Assembly: GCF_024266585.1 (NCBI RefSeq)
Contig: NZ_CP100647.1
Coordinates: forward strand, 2,461,001-2,525,000
Direction of reading: 5' to 3'
Source of the DNA: Xanthomonas sacchari
GTDB lineage: Bacteria; Pseudomonadota; Gammaproteobacteria; Xanthomonadales; Xanthomonadaceae
Length of the DNA: 64,000 nucleotides
A program made the translations under genes and the position numbers. Of this stretch, positions 30,666 to 39,658 are shown in pieces (position 1 is the first letter of the stretch; the number at the start of each line of letters is the position of its first letter). The notes under the pieces were generated by a model that saw only the letters and a list, made by a program, of their open reading frames with translations, had not been told where the DNA came from and did no database searches.

Positions 30666-31634
30666 TCAATACCATTTCTTCAAATCCATCCCCGCATACA
30701 GCGACGCCACCTGGTCGGCATAGCCGTTGAACGGACGGGTGGGAATGCGCTCGGCGAACAGCTTGCTGGCCTTGCCGGCGATGCGGCGCTCGGTCTTCTG
30801 GCTCCAGCGCGGATGGTCCACCGCCGGATTGACGTTGGAGAAGAAGCCGTACTCGGACGGCTGCAGCTCGTGCCAGGCGGTTTCCGGCATGCGCTCGACG
30901 AAGCGGATCTCGACGATCGACTTGATGCTCTTGAAGCCGTACTTCCACGGCACCACCAGCCGCAGCGGCGCCCCGTTCTGCTGCGGCAGCGGCTTGCCGT
31001 ACAGGCCGGTGGCGAGCAGGGTCAGCGGATGCATGGCCTCGTCGATGCGCAGGCCTTCCTTGTAGGGCCAGTCGATCGAGCTGTAGCGGATGCCGGGCAT
31101 CTGCTGCGGATCGGCCAGGGTGGTGAAGGCGACGTACTTGGCCTTGGAGGTCGGCGCAAAGCGCTTGAGCACCTCGCCCAGCGGCACCCCCAGCCACGGG
31201 ATCACCATCGACCAGCCTTCCACGCAGCGCAGGCGGTAGATCCGCTCCTCGGGCGTGTGGCCCTTGAGCAGGTCGTCCAGGCTCAGCGTGCCGGGCTTCT
31301 CGCACTCGCCGGACACCTTCACCGACCACGGCGAGGTGCGCAGGGTCTTGGCCGCCTTCGACGGATCGGTCTTGTCGGTGCCGAACTCGTAGAAGTTGTT
31401 GTAGCTGGTCACGTCCTCGTAGCGGGTCAGTTCCTCGTTGGTACGGAACCCGCTGCGCGCCTGCTCCGGCGTCACCACGGTCTTCGGCGGTGCCGGCGGC
31501 TCGGCGTCGGCGCAGCCGACCAGGCCGGCCACCGGGGTCAGCGCCAGGGCCTGCAGCAAGCGCCGTCGCTCGCGGTAGACCGCTTCGTCGGTGATCTCGC
31601 GGCTGGGGACGGTGAGGGCATCGCGCAACGACAT
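30666..31634 (-). CDS. msrP: MsrP, periplasmic molybdopterin methionine sulfoxide reductase
   Basis: A 322-residue catalytic subunit of the sulfite-oxidase fold. A twin-arginine signal lies in [21 protein letters not shown] (near residues 20-40), consistent with export of the folded Mo-cofactor protein. The Mo-ligating Cys is in [20 protein letters not shown]. It reduces both diastereomers of methionine sulfoxide in periplasmic proteins, with MsrQ as partner. Regulators such as a MsrR-type two-component system are not adjacent. It diverges from serC. Confidence 0.94.
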   Translation of the reverse strand: MSLRDALTVPSREITDEAVYRERRRLLQALALTPVAGLVGCADAEPPAPPKTVVTPEQARSGFRTNEELTRYEDVTSYNNFYEFGTDKTDPSKAAKTLRTSPWSVKVSGECEKPGTLSLDDLLKGHTPEERIYRLRCVEGWSMVIPWLGVPLGEVLKRFAPTSKAKYVAFTTLADPQQMPGIRYSSIDWPYKEGLRIDEAMHPLTLLATGLYGKPLPQQNGAPLRLVVPWKYGFKSIKSIVEIRFVERMPETAWHELQPSEYGFFSNVNPAVDHPRWSQKTERRIAGKASKLFAERIPTRPFNGYADQVASLYAGMDLKKWY

Positions 31635-31788
31635 GGCGGACTCCTGGAGCGAAGGGGGCGAGCGGTGACGGGGACTTCAGCACAGACTACGCATACGCCG
31701 GGCGAATGGATGCAAATGCAACCTAAATTGCCCGGGCAACAAGCTGTTGCGCTGCGGCATACTAGGGGTCCTGTCCGATAGGTGTCCC

Positions 31789-32874
31789 ATGACGCGCGCG
31801 TTCAATTTCAGTGCCGGCCCCGCTGCGTTGCCGGAATCGGTCCTGCGCCAGGCGCAGGCGGAGATGTTGGAGTGGAACGGCGTGGGCGCCTCGATCGTGG
31901 AGCTGAGCCACCGCGGCGCCGAATTCATGGAGGTGGCGGCGCAGGCCGACGCCGACCTGCGCCGGCTGATCGGCATTCCCGACGACTACGCCGTGCTGTT
32001 CCTGGCCGGCGGCGCCACCACCCAGCAGGCGTTGCTGGCGCTGAACTTCGCCGCGCCCGGGCAGACCGTGGACTACGTGGTGACCGGGCACTGGAGCAAG
32101 ACCGCGATCAAGCAGGTCGGGCCCTACGTCGACGTGCACGTGGCCGCCAGCAGCGAGGCCGGCGGCTTCCGCGACATCCCGCCGCGCGCCGACTGGCAGC
32201 TGCGCGACGATGCCGCCTACGTGCACATCACCGCCAACGAGACCATCCACGGCGTGGAGTTCCGCGACACGCCGGACGTCGGCGCGGTGCCGCTGTTCGC
32301 CGACTTCAGCTCCAGCATTGCCTCCGAGCCGATCGACGTGAGCAAGTACGCGCTGATCTACGCCGGCGCGCAGAAGAACCTCGGCCCGGTCGGCGTCACG
32401 GTGGTGATCCTCCGCCGCGACCTGCTCGAACGCGCCGGGCAGCCGCGCGCGGACATCTTCGACTACCGCTCGCACGTGGCGCGCGACTCGATGCTCAACA
32501 CCCCGCCGACCTGGAACTGGTACCTGGCCGGGCTGGTGTTCAAGTGGATGCTGGCCGAGGGCGGGGTGGAGGCGTTCGCCGCGCGCAACCAGGCCAAGTC
32601 GGCGCTGGTGTACGCGGCGATCGACGCCTCCGGCGGCTTCTACCGCAACGAGGTCGTGGCGGCGGTGCGCTCGCGGATGAACATCCCGTTCTTCCTGCCG
32701 GACGAGACCCTCACCGCGCGCTTCGTCGCCGAATCCAAGGCGGCCGGCCTGCTGGCGCTGAAGGGCCACAAGGCGGTCGGCGGCATCCGCGCGTCGCTGT
32801 ACAACGCCATGCCGCTGGCCGGTGCGCAGGCGCTGGTCGCGTTCATGCACGACTTCCAGCAGCGCCACGGCTGA
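31789..32874 (+). CDS. serC: Phosphoserine aminotransferase SerC
   Basis: A 361-residue class V PLP aminotransferase making 3-phosphoserine for serine (and in many bacteria pyridoxine) synthesis. It opens with [16 protein letters not shown]; the PLP Lys is in [18 protein letters not shown]-type segments include [21 protein letters not shown] -10-like CATACT lies about 30 bases before the ATG at 31789, so the leader is short. pheA follows 80 bases downstream, and aroA beyond it, the usual serC-pheA-aroA order. Confidence 0.97.
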   Translation: MTRAFNFSAGPAALPESVLRQAQAEMLEWNGVGASIVELSHRGAEFMEVAAQADADLRRLIGIPDDYAVLFLAGGATTQQALLALNFAAPGQTVDYVVTGHWSKTAIKQVGPYVDVHVAASSEAGGFRDIPPRADWQLRDDAAYVHITANETIHGVEFRDTPDVGAVPLFADFSSSIASEPIDVSKYALIYAGAQKNLGPVGVTVVILRRDLLERAGQPRADIFDYRSHVARDSMLNTPPTWNWYLAGLVFKWMLAEGGVEAFAARNQAKSALVYAAIDASGGFYRNEVVAAVRSRMNIPFFLPDETLTARFVAESKAAGLLALKGHKAVGGIRASLYNAMPLAGAQALVAFMHDFQQRHG

Positions 32875-32888
32875 GTCGCCGATCTTTT

Positions 32889-32914
32889 GCAGGAGCGGCG
32901 TCAGCCGCGACCGG
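32889..32914. repeat. Half copy of the REP-like element between serC and pheA
   Basis: AGGAGCGGCGTCAGCCGCGACC is a one-arm variant of the GGAGCGGCTTCAGCCGCGAC unit, with one base changed in the loop. It still forms a short hairpin. Confidence 0.65.
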
Positions 32915-32954
32915 ATCGCTGCGGCGATCCGGACCACCGAGGAACCCCCGATCC

Positions 32955-34112
32955 ATGGCCGCCAAGCCGAAGAAATCCCCCGCCGCCGCCAAGCCGGCCA
33001 AGTCCAAGTCCGCCGAACCGGCGCCCGCCGCCACGCCGGCCCTGGCCGACGTGCGCGCCAAGATCGACGAGATCGACCGCACCATCCAGGCGCTGATCGC
33101 CGAGCGCGCGCAGTTCGCGCACCAGGTCGGCAAGGCCAAGGGCAAGCTCGCCGCCGCGGTGGACTACTACCGCCCCGAGCGCGAGGCGCAGGTGCTGCGT
33201 ATGGTGGTGGACCGCAACCAGGGCCCGCTCAGCGACGAAGTGCTGGTGCACGTGTTCCGCGAGATCATGTCCGCGTGCCTGGCGCAGCAGGAGCCGCTGA
33301 AGATCGGCTACCTGGGGCCGGAAGGCACCTTCAGCCAGCAGGCGGTGCTCAAGCACTTCGGCCGTTCGGCGGTGGGCCTGCCGATGGCCACCATCGAGGA
33401 AGTGTTCCAGGAAGTGGAAAGCGGCAACGCCGACTTCGGCGTGGTGCCGGTGGAGAACTCGGGGCAGGGCACGATCCAGGTCACTCTGGACATGTTCCTC
33501 ACCTCCAATCTGAAGATCTGCGGCGAGACCGAGCTGCGCGTGCACCAGTTCCTGCTCTCGCGCAGCGGGCGGCTGGACGCGATCGAGCGGATCTATGCGC
33601 ATCCGCAGTCGTTCGCGCAGACCGCCGGCTGGCTGCGCGCGAACCTGCCGAAGGTGGAGAAGATTCCGGTCTCCAGCAACGCCGAGGGCGCGCGCCGCGC
33701 GCGCAATGCCGACGATGCGGCGGCGATCGGCGGGGAGAGCGCGGCGCATGTGTATGCGCTGAAGAAGGTCATCATGAAGTCGATCGAGGACGACGCGGAC
33801 AACACCACGCGCTTCCTGGTGATCGGGCGGCAGATCTTCCCGCCGTCCGGGCACGATCGCACCTCGGTGCTGGTGTTCATCCACGACAAGCCGGGTGCGC
33901 TGTTCGATGTGCTCAGTCCGTTCGCGCGGCATGGGATCAGCATGAACCGGATCGAGTCGCGGCCTTCGCATCAGGCGAAGTGGGAGTACGGGTTCTTCAT
34001 CGATCTGGCGGGGCATGTGGAGGATGAGGCGATGAAGGCGGCGTTGGCGGAGTTGAAGGCGCATTCGGCGCAGATCAAGGTGTTGGGGTCTTATCCGGTG
34101 GCGGTGCCTTGA
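32955..34112 (+). CDS. pheA: Bifunctional chorismate mutase / prephenate dehydratase (P-protein)
   Basis: A 385-residue fusion. After a Lys/Ala/Pro-rich leader, residues ~30-115 are an AroQ chorismate mutase (VRAKIDEIDRTIQALIAERA with the catalytic Arg and Lys helices). Residues ~120-295 are prephenate dehydratase (YLGPEGTFSQQAVLKHFG, and the TTRFLVIG motif). Residues ~300-380 are an ACT domain (LVFIHDKPGALFDVLSPFA, SRPS), which confers phenylalanine feedback inhibition. It converts chorismate to phenylpyruvate. No leader peptide or attenuator is visible in the 80-base gap after serC. Confidence 0.97.
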   Translation: MAAKPKKSPAAAKPAKSKSAEPAPAATPALADVRAKIDEIDRTIQALIAERAQFAHQVGKAKGKLAAAVDYYRPEREAQVLRMVVDRNQGPLSDEVLVHVFREIMSACLAQQEPLKIGYLGPEGTFSQQAVLKHFGRSAVGLPMATIEEVFQEVESGNADFGVVPVENSGQGTIQVTLDMFLTSNLKICGETELRVHQFLLSRSGRLDAIERIYAHPQSFAQTAGWLRANLPKVEKIPVSSNAEGARRARNADDAAAIGGESAAHVYALKKVIMKSIEDDADNTTRFLVIGRQIFPPSGHDRTSVLVFIHDKPGALFDVLSPFARHGISMNRIESRPSHQAKWEYGFFIDLAGHVEDEAMKAALAELKAHSAQIKVLGSYPVAVP

Positions 34113-34253
34113 TCGAGCCGTCCTTTCGTCGCGGCACGACGGCCAAAACCAAAAGGCCATCTGATTAACAGTCAAGTGCTCTAAGTGGTTGGTTGCACAA
34201 AAGCTGGAAGGCAACGGCAACGGCAACAGCAACAGCTTTCGCGCTTTGCGCGA

Positions 34254-34439
34254 GTTACTTTTCTTTGCTTGTGCAAAGAAAAGTAACCAAAAGAAACACA
34301 CCCCCGGGCGGGCTGCCCCGCGCTGCGCGCGGGGTCCGCGGACACGACGGGAATTTTCGGAAGGCACATCCATGTGCCTGCCGAAAACGACGCGCATCCT
34401 GCGCGTCGCCCCTTGCGGGGTTTTACCCGTCGTGTCCGC
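34254..34439. repeat. Composite hairpin element between pheA and aroA
   Basis: First a perfect 15-bp hairpin (34254-34268 with 34273-34287, loop TTGT). Then a large structure closed by perfect 14-bp arms (34338-34351 with 34426-34439) that encloses three internal hairpins: TTTTCGG..AGGCACAT with its complement, GACGCGCA/TGCGCGTC, and a short CCCC/GGGG stem. It resembles a multi-arm RNA or a MITE-like intergenic element. No protein is encoded. Confidence 0.75.
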
Positions 34440-34461
34440 CAGCCCTCACGGGGGATTGAGA

Positions 34462-34697
<236 letters not shown>

Positions 34698-34807
34698 GGT
34701 GAGGGAGTGGGTACGGTAGTCGTAGCGGTAGCGCCAACGCGCGTTAGCGGCATCCGTGTCGTCGGGTGGTAGTGGACCTTCGGGTGGTCGGACTTTCAGG
34801 AACGATG

Positions 34808-36121
34808 ATGAGCAACGAGCAAGGCTGGATCGCAACGCGCGGCACTGCGCTGCAGGGCACGCTGACGGTGCCGGGGGACAAGTCGGTGTCGCACCGGGCG
34901 GTGATGTTCGCGGCGTTGGCCGATGGCACGTCGCGGATCGAGGGGTTTCTCGAGGGCGAGGATACGCGCGCGACGGCGGCGATCTTTGCCAAGCTCGGGG
35001 TGCGGATCGAGACGCCGTCGCCGTCGCAGCGCATCGTGCATGGCGTGGGCGTGGATGGGCTGCAGGCGCCGCAGGGGGCGCTGGATTGCGGCAACGCCGG
35101 CACCGGCATGCGTCTGCTCGCCGGGCTGCTCGCGGCACAGCCGTTCGACAGCGTGCTGGTCGGCGATGCGTCGCTGTCGAAGCGGCCGATGCGTCGGGTC
35201 ACCGAGCCGCTGGCGCTGATGGGCGCGCGCATCGACACCGAGGCCAATGGCGTGCCGCCGCTGCGCATCCATGGCGGACAGCCGCTGCGCGGCATCGACT
35301 TCGTCTCGCCGGTGGCCAGCGCCCAGGTCAAGTCGGCGGTGCTGCTGGCCGGGCTGTATGCCGAGGGCGTCACCTCGGTGCAGGAGCCGCATCCCACCCG
35401 CGATTACACCGAGCGTATGCTGTCCGCGTTCGGCGTGGAGATCGCGTTCGCGCCGGGCCAGGCGCGGCTGCGCGGCGGCCAGCGCCTGCGCGCCACCGAC
35501 ATCGCGGTGCCGGCGGATTTCTCCTCGGCTGCGTTCTTCATCGTCGCGGCCAGCATCATTCCCGGCTCGGACATCACCCTAAAGGCAGTGGGGCTCAATC
35601 CGCGCCGCACCGGCCTGCTCGCGGCGCTGCGGCTGATGGGCGCGGACATCGTCGAACACAACCACAGCGAACACGGTGGCGAGCCGGTCGCCGACCTGCG
35701 CGTGCGCTACGCGCCGCTGCGCGGTGCGCGGATTCCGGAGGCCGTGGTGCCGGACATGATCGACGAGTTCCCGGCGCTGTTCGTCGCGGCGGCCGCCGCC
35801 GACGGCCAGACCGTGGTCAGCGGCGCGGCGGAACTGCGGGTCAAGGAATCGGACCGCCTGGCGGCGATGGCCACCGGCCTGCGCAGCCTCGGCATCGTCG
35901 TCGACGAAACCCCGGACGGCGCCACCATCCACGGCGGCACGCTGGGCGCGGGGACCATCGAGAGCCACGGCGACCATCGCATCGCCATGGCCTTCGCCAT
36001 CGCCGGTCAGCTGGCGCAGGGCGAGGTGCGGATCGAGGACGTGGCGAACGTGGCGACGTCGTTCCCGGGCTTCGACAGCCTGGCGCGCGGCGCCGGATTC
36101 GGGTTGCGCGCAGCCGATTGA
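34808..36121 (+). CDS. aroA: 3-phosphoshikimate 1-carboxyvinyltransferase (EPSP synthase)
   Basis: A 437-residue enzyme of the shikimate pathway joining shikimate 3-phosphate and PEP; the target of glyphosate. Diagnostic segments are VPGDKSVSHRAVMFAAL near residue 20, LDCGNAGTGMRLLAG near residue 93, KRPMRRVTEPLALMGA and the C-terminal RVKESDRLAAMATGL and HGDHRIAMAFAIAG. There are two adjacent ATGs (34805, 34808); AGGAA at 34798-34802 is better spaced for 34808. A hexanucleotide tract lies just upstream. Confidence 0.96.
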   Translation: MSNEQGWIATRGTALQGTLTVPGDKSVSHRAVMFAALADGTSRIEGFLEGEDTRATAAIFAKLGVRIETPSPSQRIVHGVGVDGLQAPQGALDCGNAGTGMRLLAGLLAAQPFDSVLVGDASLSKRPMRRVTEPLALMGARIDTEANGVPPLRIHGGQPLRGIDFVSPVASAQVKSAVLLAGLYAEGVTSVQEPHPTRDYTERMLSAFGVEIAFAPGQARLRGGQRLRATDIAVPADFSSAAFFIVAASIIPGSDITLKAVGLNPRRTGLLAALRLMGADIVEHNHSEHGGEPVADLRVRYAPLRGARIPEAVVPDMIDEFPALFVAAAAADGQTVVSGAAELRVKESDRLAAMATGLRSLGIVVDETPDGATIHGGTLGAGTIESHGDHRIAMAFAIAGQLAQGEVRIEDVANVATSFPGFDSLARGAGFGLRAAD

Positions 36122-36129
36122 GGGCGCTT

Positions 36130-36153
36130 CCGGCCTGCGTAACCGCAGGCCGG
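36130..36153 (+). terminator. Hairpin after aroA
   Basis: A perfect 10-bp stem (36130-36139 with 36144-36153) and TAAC loop, starting nine bases after the aroA stop. No T-run follows, so termination strength is uncertain. Confidence 0.5.
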
Positions 36154-36319
36154 GGTGCATGACTCGAGCGCTGCGCATCCGGAGCGATTCGCGTGCGTGT
36201 CGCGAACGCGTGCGCGGTGGAACGCGGACACACGGTGCCGGCGCCGTGGCGCATCTCGCCTCCGCGATCGCCGCTCGGCCACCGGCGACCTGCCGCCTGC
36301 CCCCACTCCCGGTGCGACG

Positions 36320-36350
36320 AAAAACCTGCGGCGGCCCTTCAGGCCGCCGC
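36320..36350 (-). terminator. Rho-independent terminator of the S9 peptidase operon
   Basis: On the minus strand, GCGGCGGCC pairs with GGCCGCCGC (36328-36336 and 36342-36350, 5-base loop), followed by AGG and TTTTT. It lies about 110 bases past the end of the peptidase gene. The rest of the 342-base gap between aroA and the peptidase shows no gene. Confidence 0.7.
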
Positions 36351-36463
36351 GCGATTGGCTCGATGCGTCCACGCAATGCCCGTCGGTCAGTCGACCAGAC
36401 GCGCTGTCGGATGCGCGCTACGTGCAGAACGCGATAGCGCGCAACCGGTGGCGACAGTGCCCC

Positions 36464-39271
36464 TCATGCGACATGGCGTGCGGTATGTTGCGCCAGCAGC
36501 AGCGAATGGCCTGGGTAGTCCGTTGCCGACCACGCTTCGGCGCGGCCACCCAGGTGGCGGGCCAGGAAGTCTTCGCACAGCGCATTGAACGACATGCGGT
36601 TGGCTTCCCGCACGAAGCCATGGCCTTCGTCCGTGTAGAGCGCATAGGTCACCGCGATACCGCTCTGCCGCAGGGCGGCGACCATCTGCTCGGACTCCGC
36701 CTGCTTCACGCGCGGGTCGTTCGCGCCCTGGGCAATGAGCAGCGGCGCGCGGATCTGCGCGGCGCGATGCAGGGGCGAGCGGTCGCGCAGTTGAGCCAGT
36801 CCCTCCGCGGTGGCCGGGTCGCCCATCGCACGGTGCTGGCGGATGCGGTCCGCCTCCCAGTAGGTCGGAATAGATGCCAACAGCGTTTCCAGGTTGGACG
36901 GCCCGACCACGTCGATGCCGCAGGCGTAGCGCGACGGGTAACGGGTGAGCGCCGACAGCACCGCGTAGCCGCCGTAGCTGCCGCCGAAGATGGCCAAACG
37001 CTTGGGATCGGCGATGCCGCGCTCGATGGCCCAGGTCACGGCGTCTTCCAGGTCCTCGTCCATCTTGCGGCCCCATTCGCCGTCCGCGGCGTTGACGAAG
37101 CGCTTGCCGAAGCCGGTCGAGCCGCGGAAGTTGACGCTCAGCACCGCGTAGCCGCGGTTGGCCAGCCATTGGTGCATGGGGTTGAAGCCGAAGCCATCGC
37201 GCGACCAGGGGCCGCCGTGCACCAGCATCACCAGCGGCAACGGCGAGGTGGTGCGCAGGTCGCCCCCCTCGGAGCCTGCGGGCACCGTCAGGTAGGACAC
37301 CAGCGAAAGGCCGTCGCGCGCCGGAATGACCACCGGCTGCATCCGCGCAAGCGGAACCCAGGTGAGTTCGGGACGCAGATCCAGCAGGTGCTGCATGGCT
37401 TGCTTCTTGCGGTCATACAGCCATGTGGAGGACGGTCGCGTATCGGACGACAGGGCGACGACCCATTGCTGGTCGTCTTCGGTGCGCGAGGTCAGGCGCC
37501 ATTCGCCATCACCGGCATAGCCGTCGAGGGTTTCGATGTCGCGCTCGATCGCGTCGTCCAGCATGTGCAGCTTGAAGCGCTCGTAGGTCACGCCGTAGGC
37601 CAGGGGACGGTAGCTGGCCACATCGGTGATCATGCCGCCGATGTCGGCGCGCGGGTCTTCAGCCAGCACGGTGATGGCGCCGCTGTTCCAATCGATCGCT
37701 ACCAGTGCGGCGGTGTCGCGACCGCGGCTGTCGTAGGCGTACAGCGTGCGGCCCTCGACGTCGAAATGGGAGGGGGCCGAACTGCGGCCGTCTTCCGCCG
37801 AGAACACCTGCCAGGGCTGCCACACCCCGGCGGCATCGCGCCGCAGCCATTCGCTGCCGCCATCGCGTGTGTTGCGCACGGCCAGCTTCGCCTGGTAGCG
37901 CGCATCCACCACGAAGCCGGCAAAGCCGGTGTTCTCTTCCATGCACTGCATCTCTCCGGTGCGGAGATTCAGCACATGCACATCGAAGAAGCGTGCGTCG
38001 CGCGCGTTCGAGACGATCGCGATTTCTTCGCGCCGCTCCCGGCTGATGCTTTGCACGCCCGTGCGGACGCCGGCCGCCGAAGGCGTCAAGGCGCGCAGGC
38101 TCCCGTCCGAGAGGTCGGCGCCGAACACCTGAAAGTTCTCGTCGCCATCGCGGTCCTGCGAGAACAGCAGCATGCCGGGAACGTAGGTCCAATTGAAGCT
38201 CTGGATGCCGCGACGCGTGTCCCGGGTGATCTGTCGGACCTCGCGCGGGTTGCTGCTGGGCGCGGCCCAGATGTTCATCACGCCATCGCCGTCTGCCAGC
38301 CATGCCAGCCATTGCCCGTCCGGGCTGATGCTCATGGAGGCCCGCGCCGGGTTGGCGAACAGGTGCTTGCGGGGGATGAGCGCTGCGGGCGCGTCGCCGT
38401 CGGCCGCATGCAGGATGTTCTGCATCACCAGCGCCGCCTGGCGCCACTGTTTGCCGTACTGGCTCTTCTGTTGTCGGTAGTAGGCTCTCAGCCGCTTCGC
38501 TTTCTCGGGATGCTTTTGCTCCAGCAGAGTGAAGACATTGGTGTAGTTGGTGTCCCCGGGCTCGCGGCCGGCCACGTCTTCCGCATGCAAGGTTTCCAGC
38601 ACCTGCTTCATGTCGTCGTCTTCTGCCTGGCCCCAGGGGTAGACGGCCATGTTCGCGGCGATACGTGCGTTCATCCAGCCGCGCAGCGTGTCCGACACGG
38701 CGCTGCGGGACTGCATCGGGTCCCAGGCCGCGGCTTCGATGCACGTTCCCACGGATGCGGCCACCGACCCGGGCGTCTGCGCATCGGTTTGCGCGACCGC
38801 CGCGCGGCGTGCCTTGCGCCAGCTGGCGCTGTCGATGTCCTGGCCCGCCAGGCGTGCCGCATGCAGCGCGGCCACGCCTTCCAGCGCTTCGGCCAGGCCC
38901 GCGGCAGCGTCCAGGTGGTTCAGTCCGTGGGTTTGGCCGTTGAGCAGCTCCAGGAGGCTGCGGCTACCCGCGGTGTCCATCGCCATGCCAGGCGCAATGC
39001 CCTGCATCAGGTGGATGCCCCAGGACACACCGAGCGTCGAATTGGCAGCGACCATCGAATCGATCGTGAGGGCGAGCCACTTCGGCAGGCCGTAATCGGC
39101 TTCCCAGCGGTCCAGGTCGTCGCCTTGCAGCAGGCTGCCGATGAAGCTGCCGACCTCGCCGTTCCAGTACAGCGGGCGATGCTCCCATCGCCCGGCCTTT
39201 TCCAGGGATTGCAGCGTGTCGATCGCCTGCCGGCGCAGGTCCGGGTCGCCATGGTATGCGCGCAGGGTCAT
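36464..39271 (-). CDS. S9 family (prolyl oligopeptidase-type) peptidase with unusual N-terminal region
   Basis: A 935-residue serine peptidase. The C-terminal alpha/beta-hydrolase domain starts near residue 650 (LVMLVHGGPWSRDGFGFNP); nucleophile Ser765 is in FGGSYGG, Asp852 in GANDPRV and His884 in DEGHGF. Residues ~300-640 form a beta-propeller-like region with SPDGQWLAWL repeats. Residues 1 to ~290 are Ala-rich, helical and match no family I know; typical S9 enzymes are 650-750 residues. There is no signal peptide, so it should be cytosolic. It starts one base after the thioredoxin stop and is the last gene of a receptor-transporter-thioredoxin-peptidase operon, suggesting it cleaves an imported peptide. 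Confidence 0.88.
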   Translation of the reverse strand: MTLRAYHGDPDLRRQAIDTLQSLEKAGRWEHRPLYWNGEVGSFIGSLLQGDDLDRWEADYGLPKWLALTIDSMVAANSTLGVSWGIHLMQGIAPGMAMDTAGSRSLLELLNGQTHGLNHLDAAAGLAEALEGVAALHAARLAGQDIDSASWRKARRAAVAQTDAQTPGSVAASVGTCIEAAAWDPMQSRSAVSDTLRGWMNARIAANMAVYPWGQAEDDDMKQVLETLHAEDVAGREPGDTNYTNVFTLLEQKHPEKAKRLRAYYRQQKSQYGKQWRQAALVMQNILHAADGDAPAALIPRKHLFANPARASMSISPDGQWLAWLADGDGVMNIWAAPSSNPREVRQITRDTRRGIQSFNWTYVPGMLLFSQDRDGDENFQVFGADLSDGSLRALTPSAAGVRTGVQSISRERREEIAIVSNARDARFFDVHVLNLRTGEMQCMEENTGFAGFVVDARYQAKLAVRNTRDGGSEWLRRDAAGVWQPWQVFSAEDGRSSAPSHFDVEGRTLYAYDSRGRDTAALVAIDWNSGAITVLAEDPRADIGGMITDVASYRPLAYGVTYERFKLHMLDDAIERDIETLDGYAGDGEWRLTSRTEDDQQWVVALSSDTRPSSTWLYDRKKQAMQHLLDLRPELTWVPLARMQPVVIPARDGLSLVSYLTVPAGSEGGDLRTTSPLPLVMLVHGGPWSRDGFGFNPMHQWLANRGYAVLSVNFRGSTGFGKRFVNAADGEWGRKMDEDLEDAVTWAIERGIADPKRLAIFGGSYGGYAVLSALTRYPSRYACGIDVVGPSNLETLLASIPTYWEADRIRQHRAMGDPATAEGLAQLRDRSPLHRAAQIRAPLLIAQGANDPRVKQAESEQMVAALRQSGIAVTYALYTDEGHGFVREANRMSFNALCEDFLARHLGGRAEAWSATDYPGHSLLLAQHTARHVA

Positions 39272-39272
39272 G

Positions 39273-39605
39273 TCAGCCTTCCAAGCAGTCGTCGATGAGC
39301 TGGGCGATCCGGGTCTTGGAGACCAGGCCCACCAGGCGGGCTTTTTCCTGGCCGTCCATGAACAGGATCATGGTGGGCAGGCCGCGCACGTGGAACTGCT
39401 GCATGGTTGCCTTGTTTTCGTCCGCATTGATCTTGCACACGCGCGCATCGCTGGCGTAGTCCTCTGCGATGTCGTCCAGGATGGGCAGCAACTGCTTGCA
39501 GGGAGCGCACCATTCGGCCCAGAAGTCCACCAGGACGGGGCCGGAGGATTGGAGGACGTGTTCTGCAAAGCTCGCTTCGGTGATGGCGGTGACGTGGGAA
39601 GACAT
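39273..39605 (-). CDS. Thioredoxin
   Basis: A 110-residue classical thioredoxin fold with active site WAEWCAPCKQLLP near residue 32, the cis-Pro loop RGLPTMILF, and no signal peptide, so it is a cytosolic disulfide reductase. It is one base from the S9 peptidase start and 53 bases after the ABC transporter. The active site is CAPC rather than the housekeeping CGPC. Its place in the operon suggests that the imported substrate, or the peptidase, needs disulfide reduction; this is inference. Confidence 0.92.
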   Translation of the reverse strand: MSSHVTAITEASFAEHVLQSSGPVLVDFWAEWCAPCKQLLPILDDIAEDYASDARVCKINADENKATMQQFHVRGLPTMILFMDGQEKARLVGLVSKTRIAQLIDDCLEG

Positions 39606-39658
39606 GGTTCGGTCCTGTGGTGACGGAGAAAAGAAACCAGATATGTGCGAAGGCCGAT

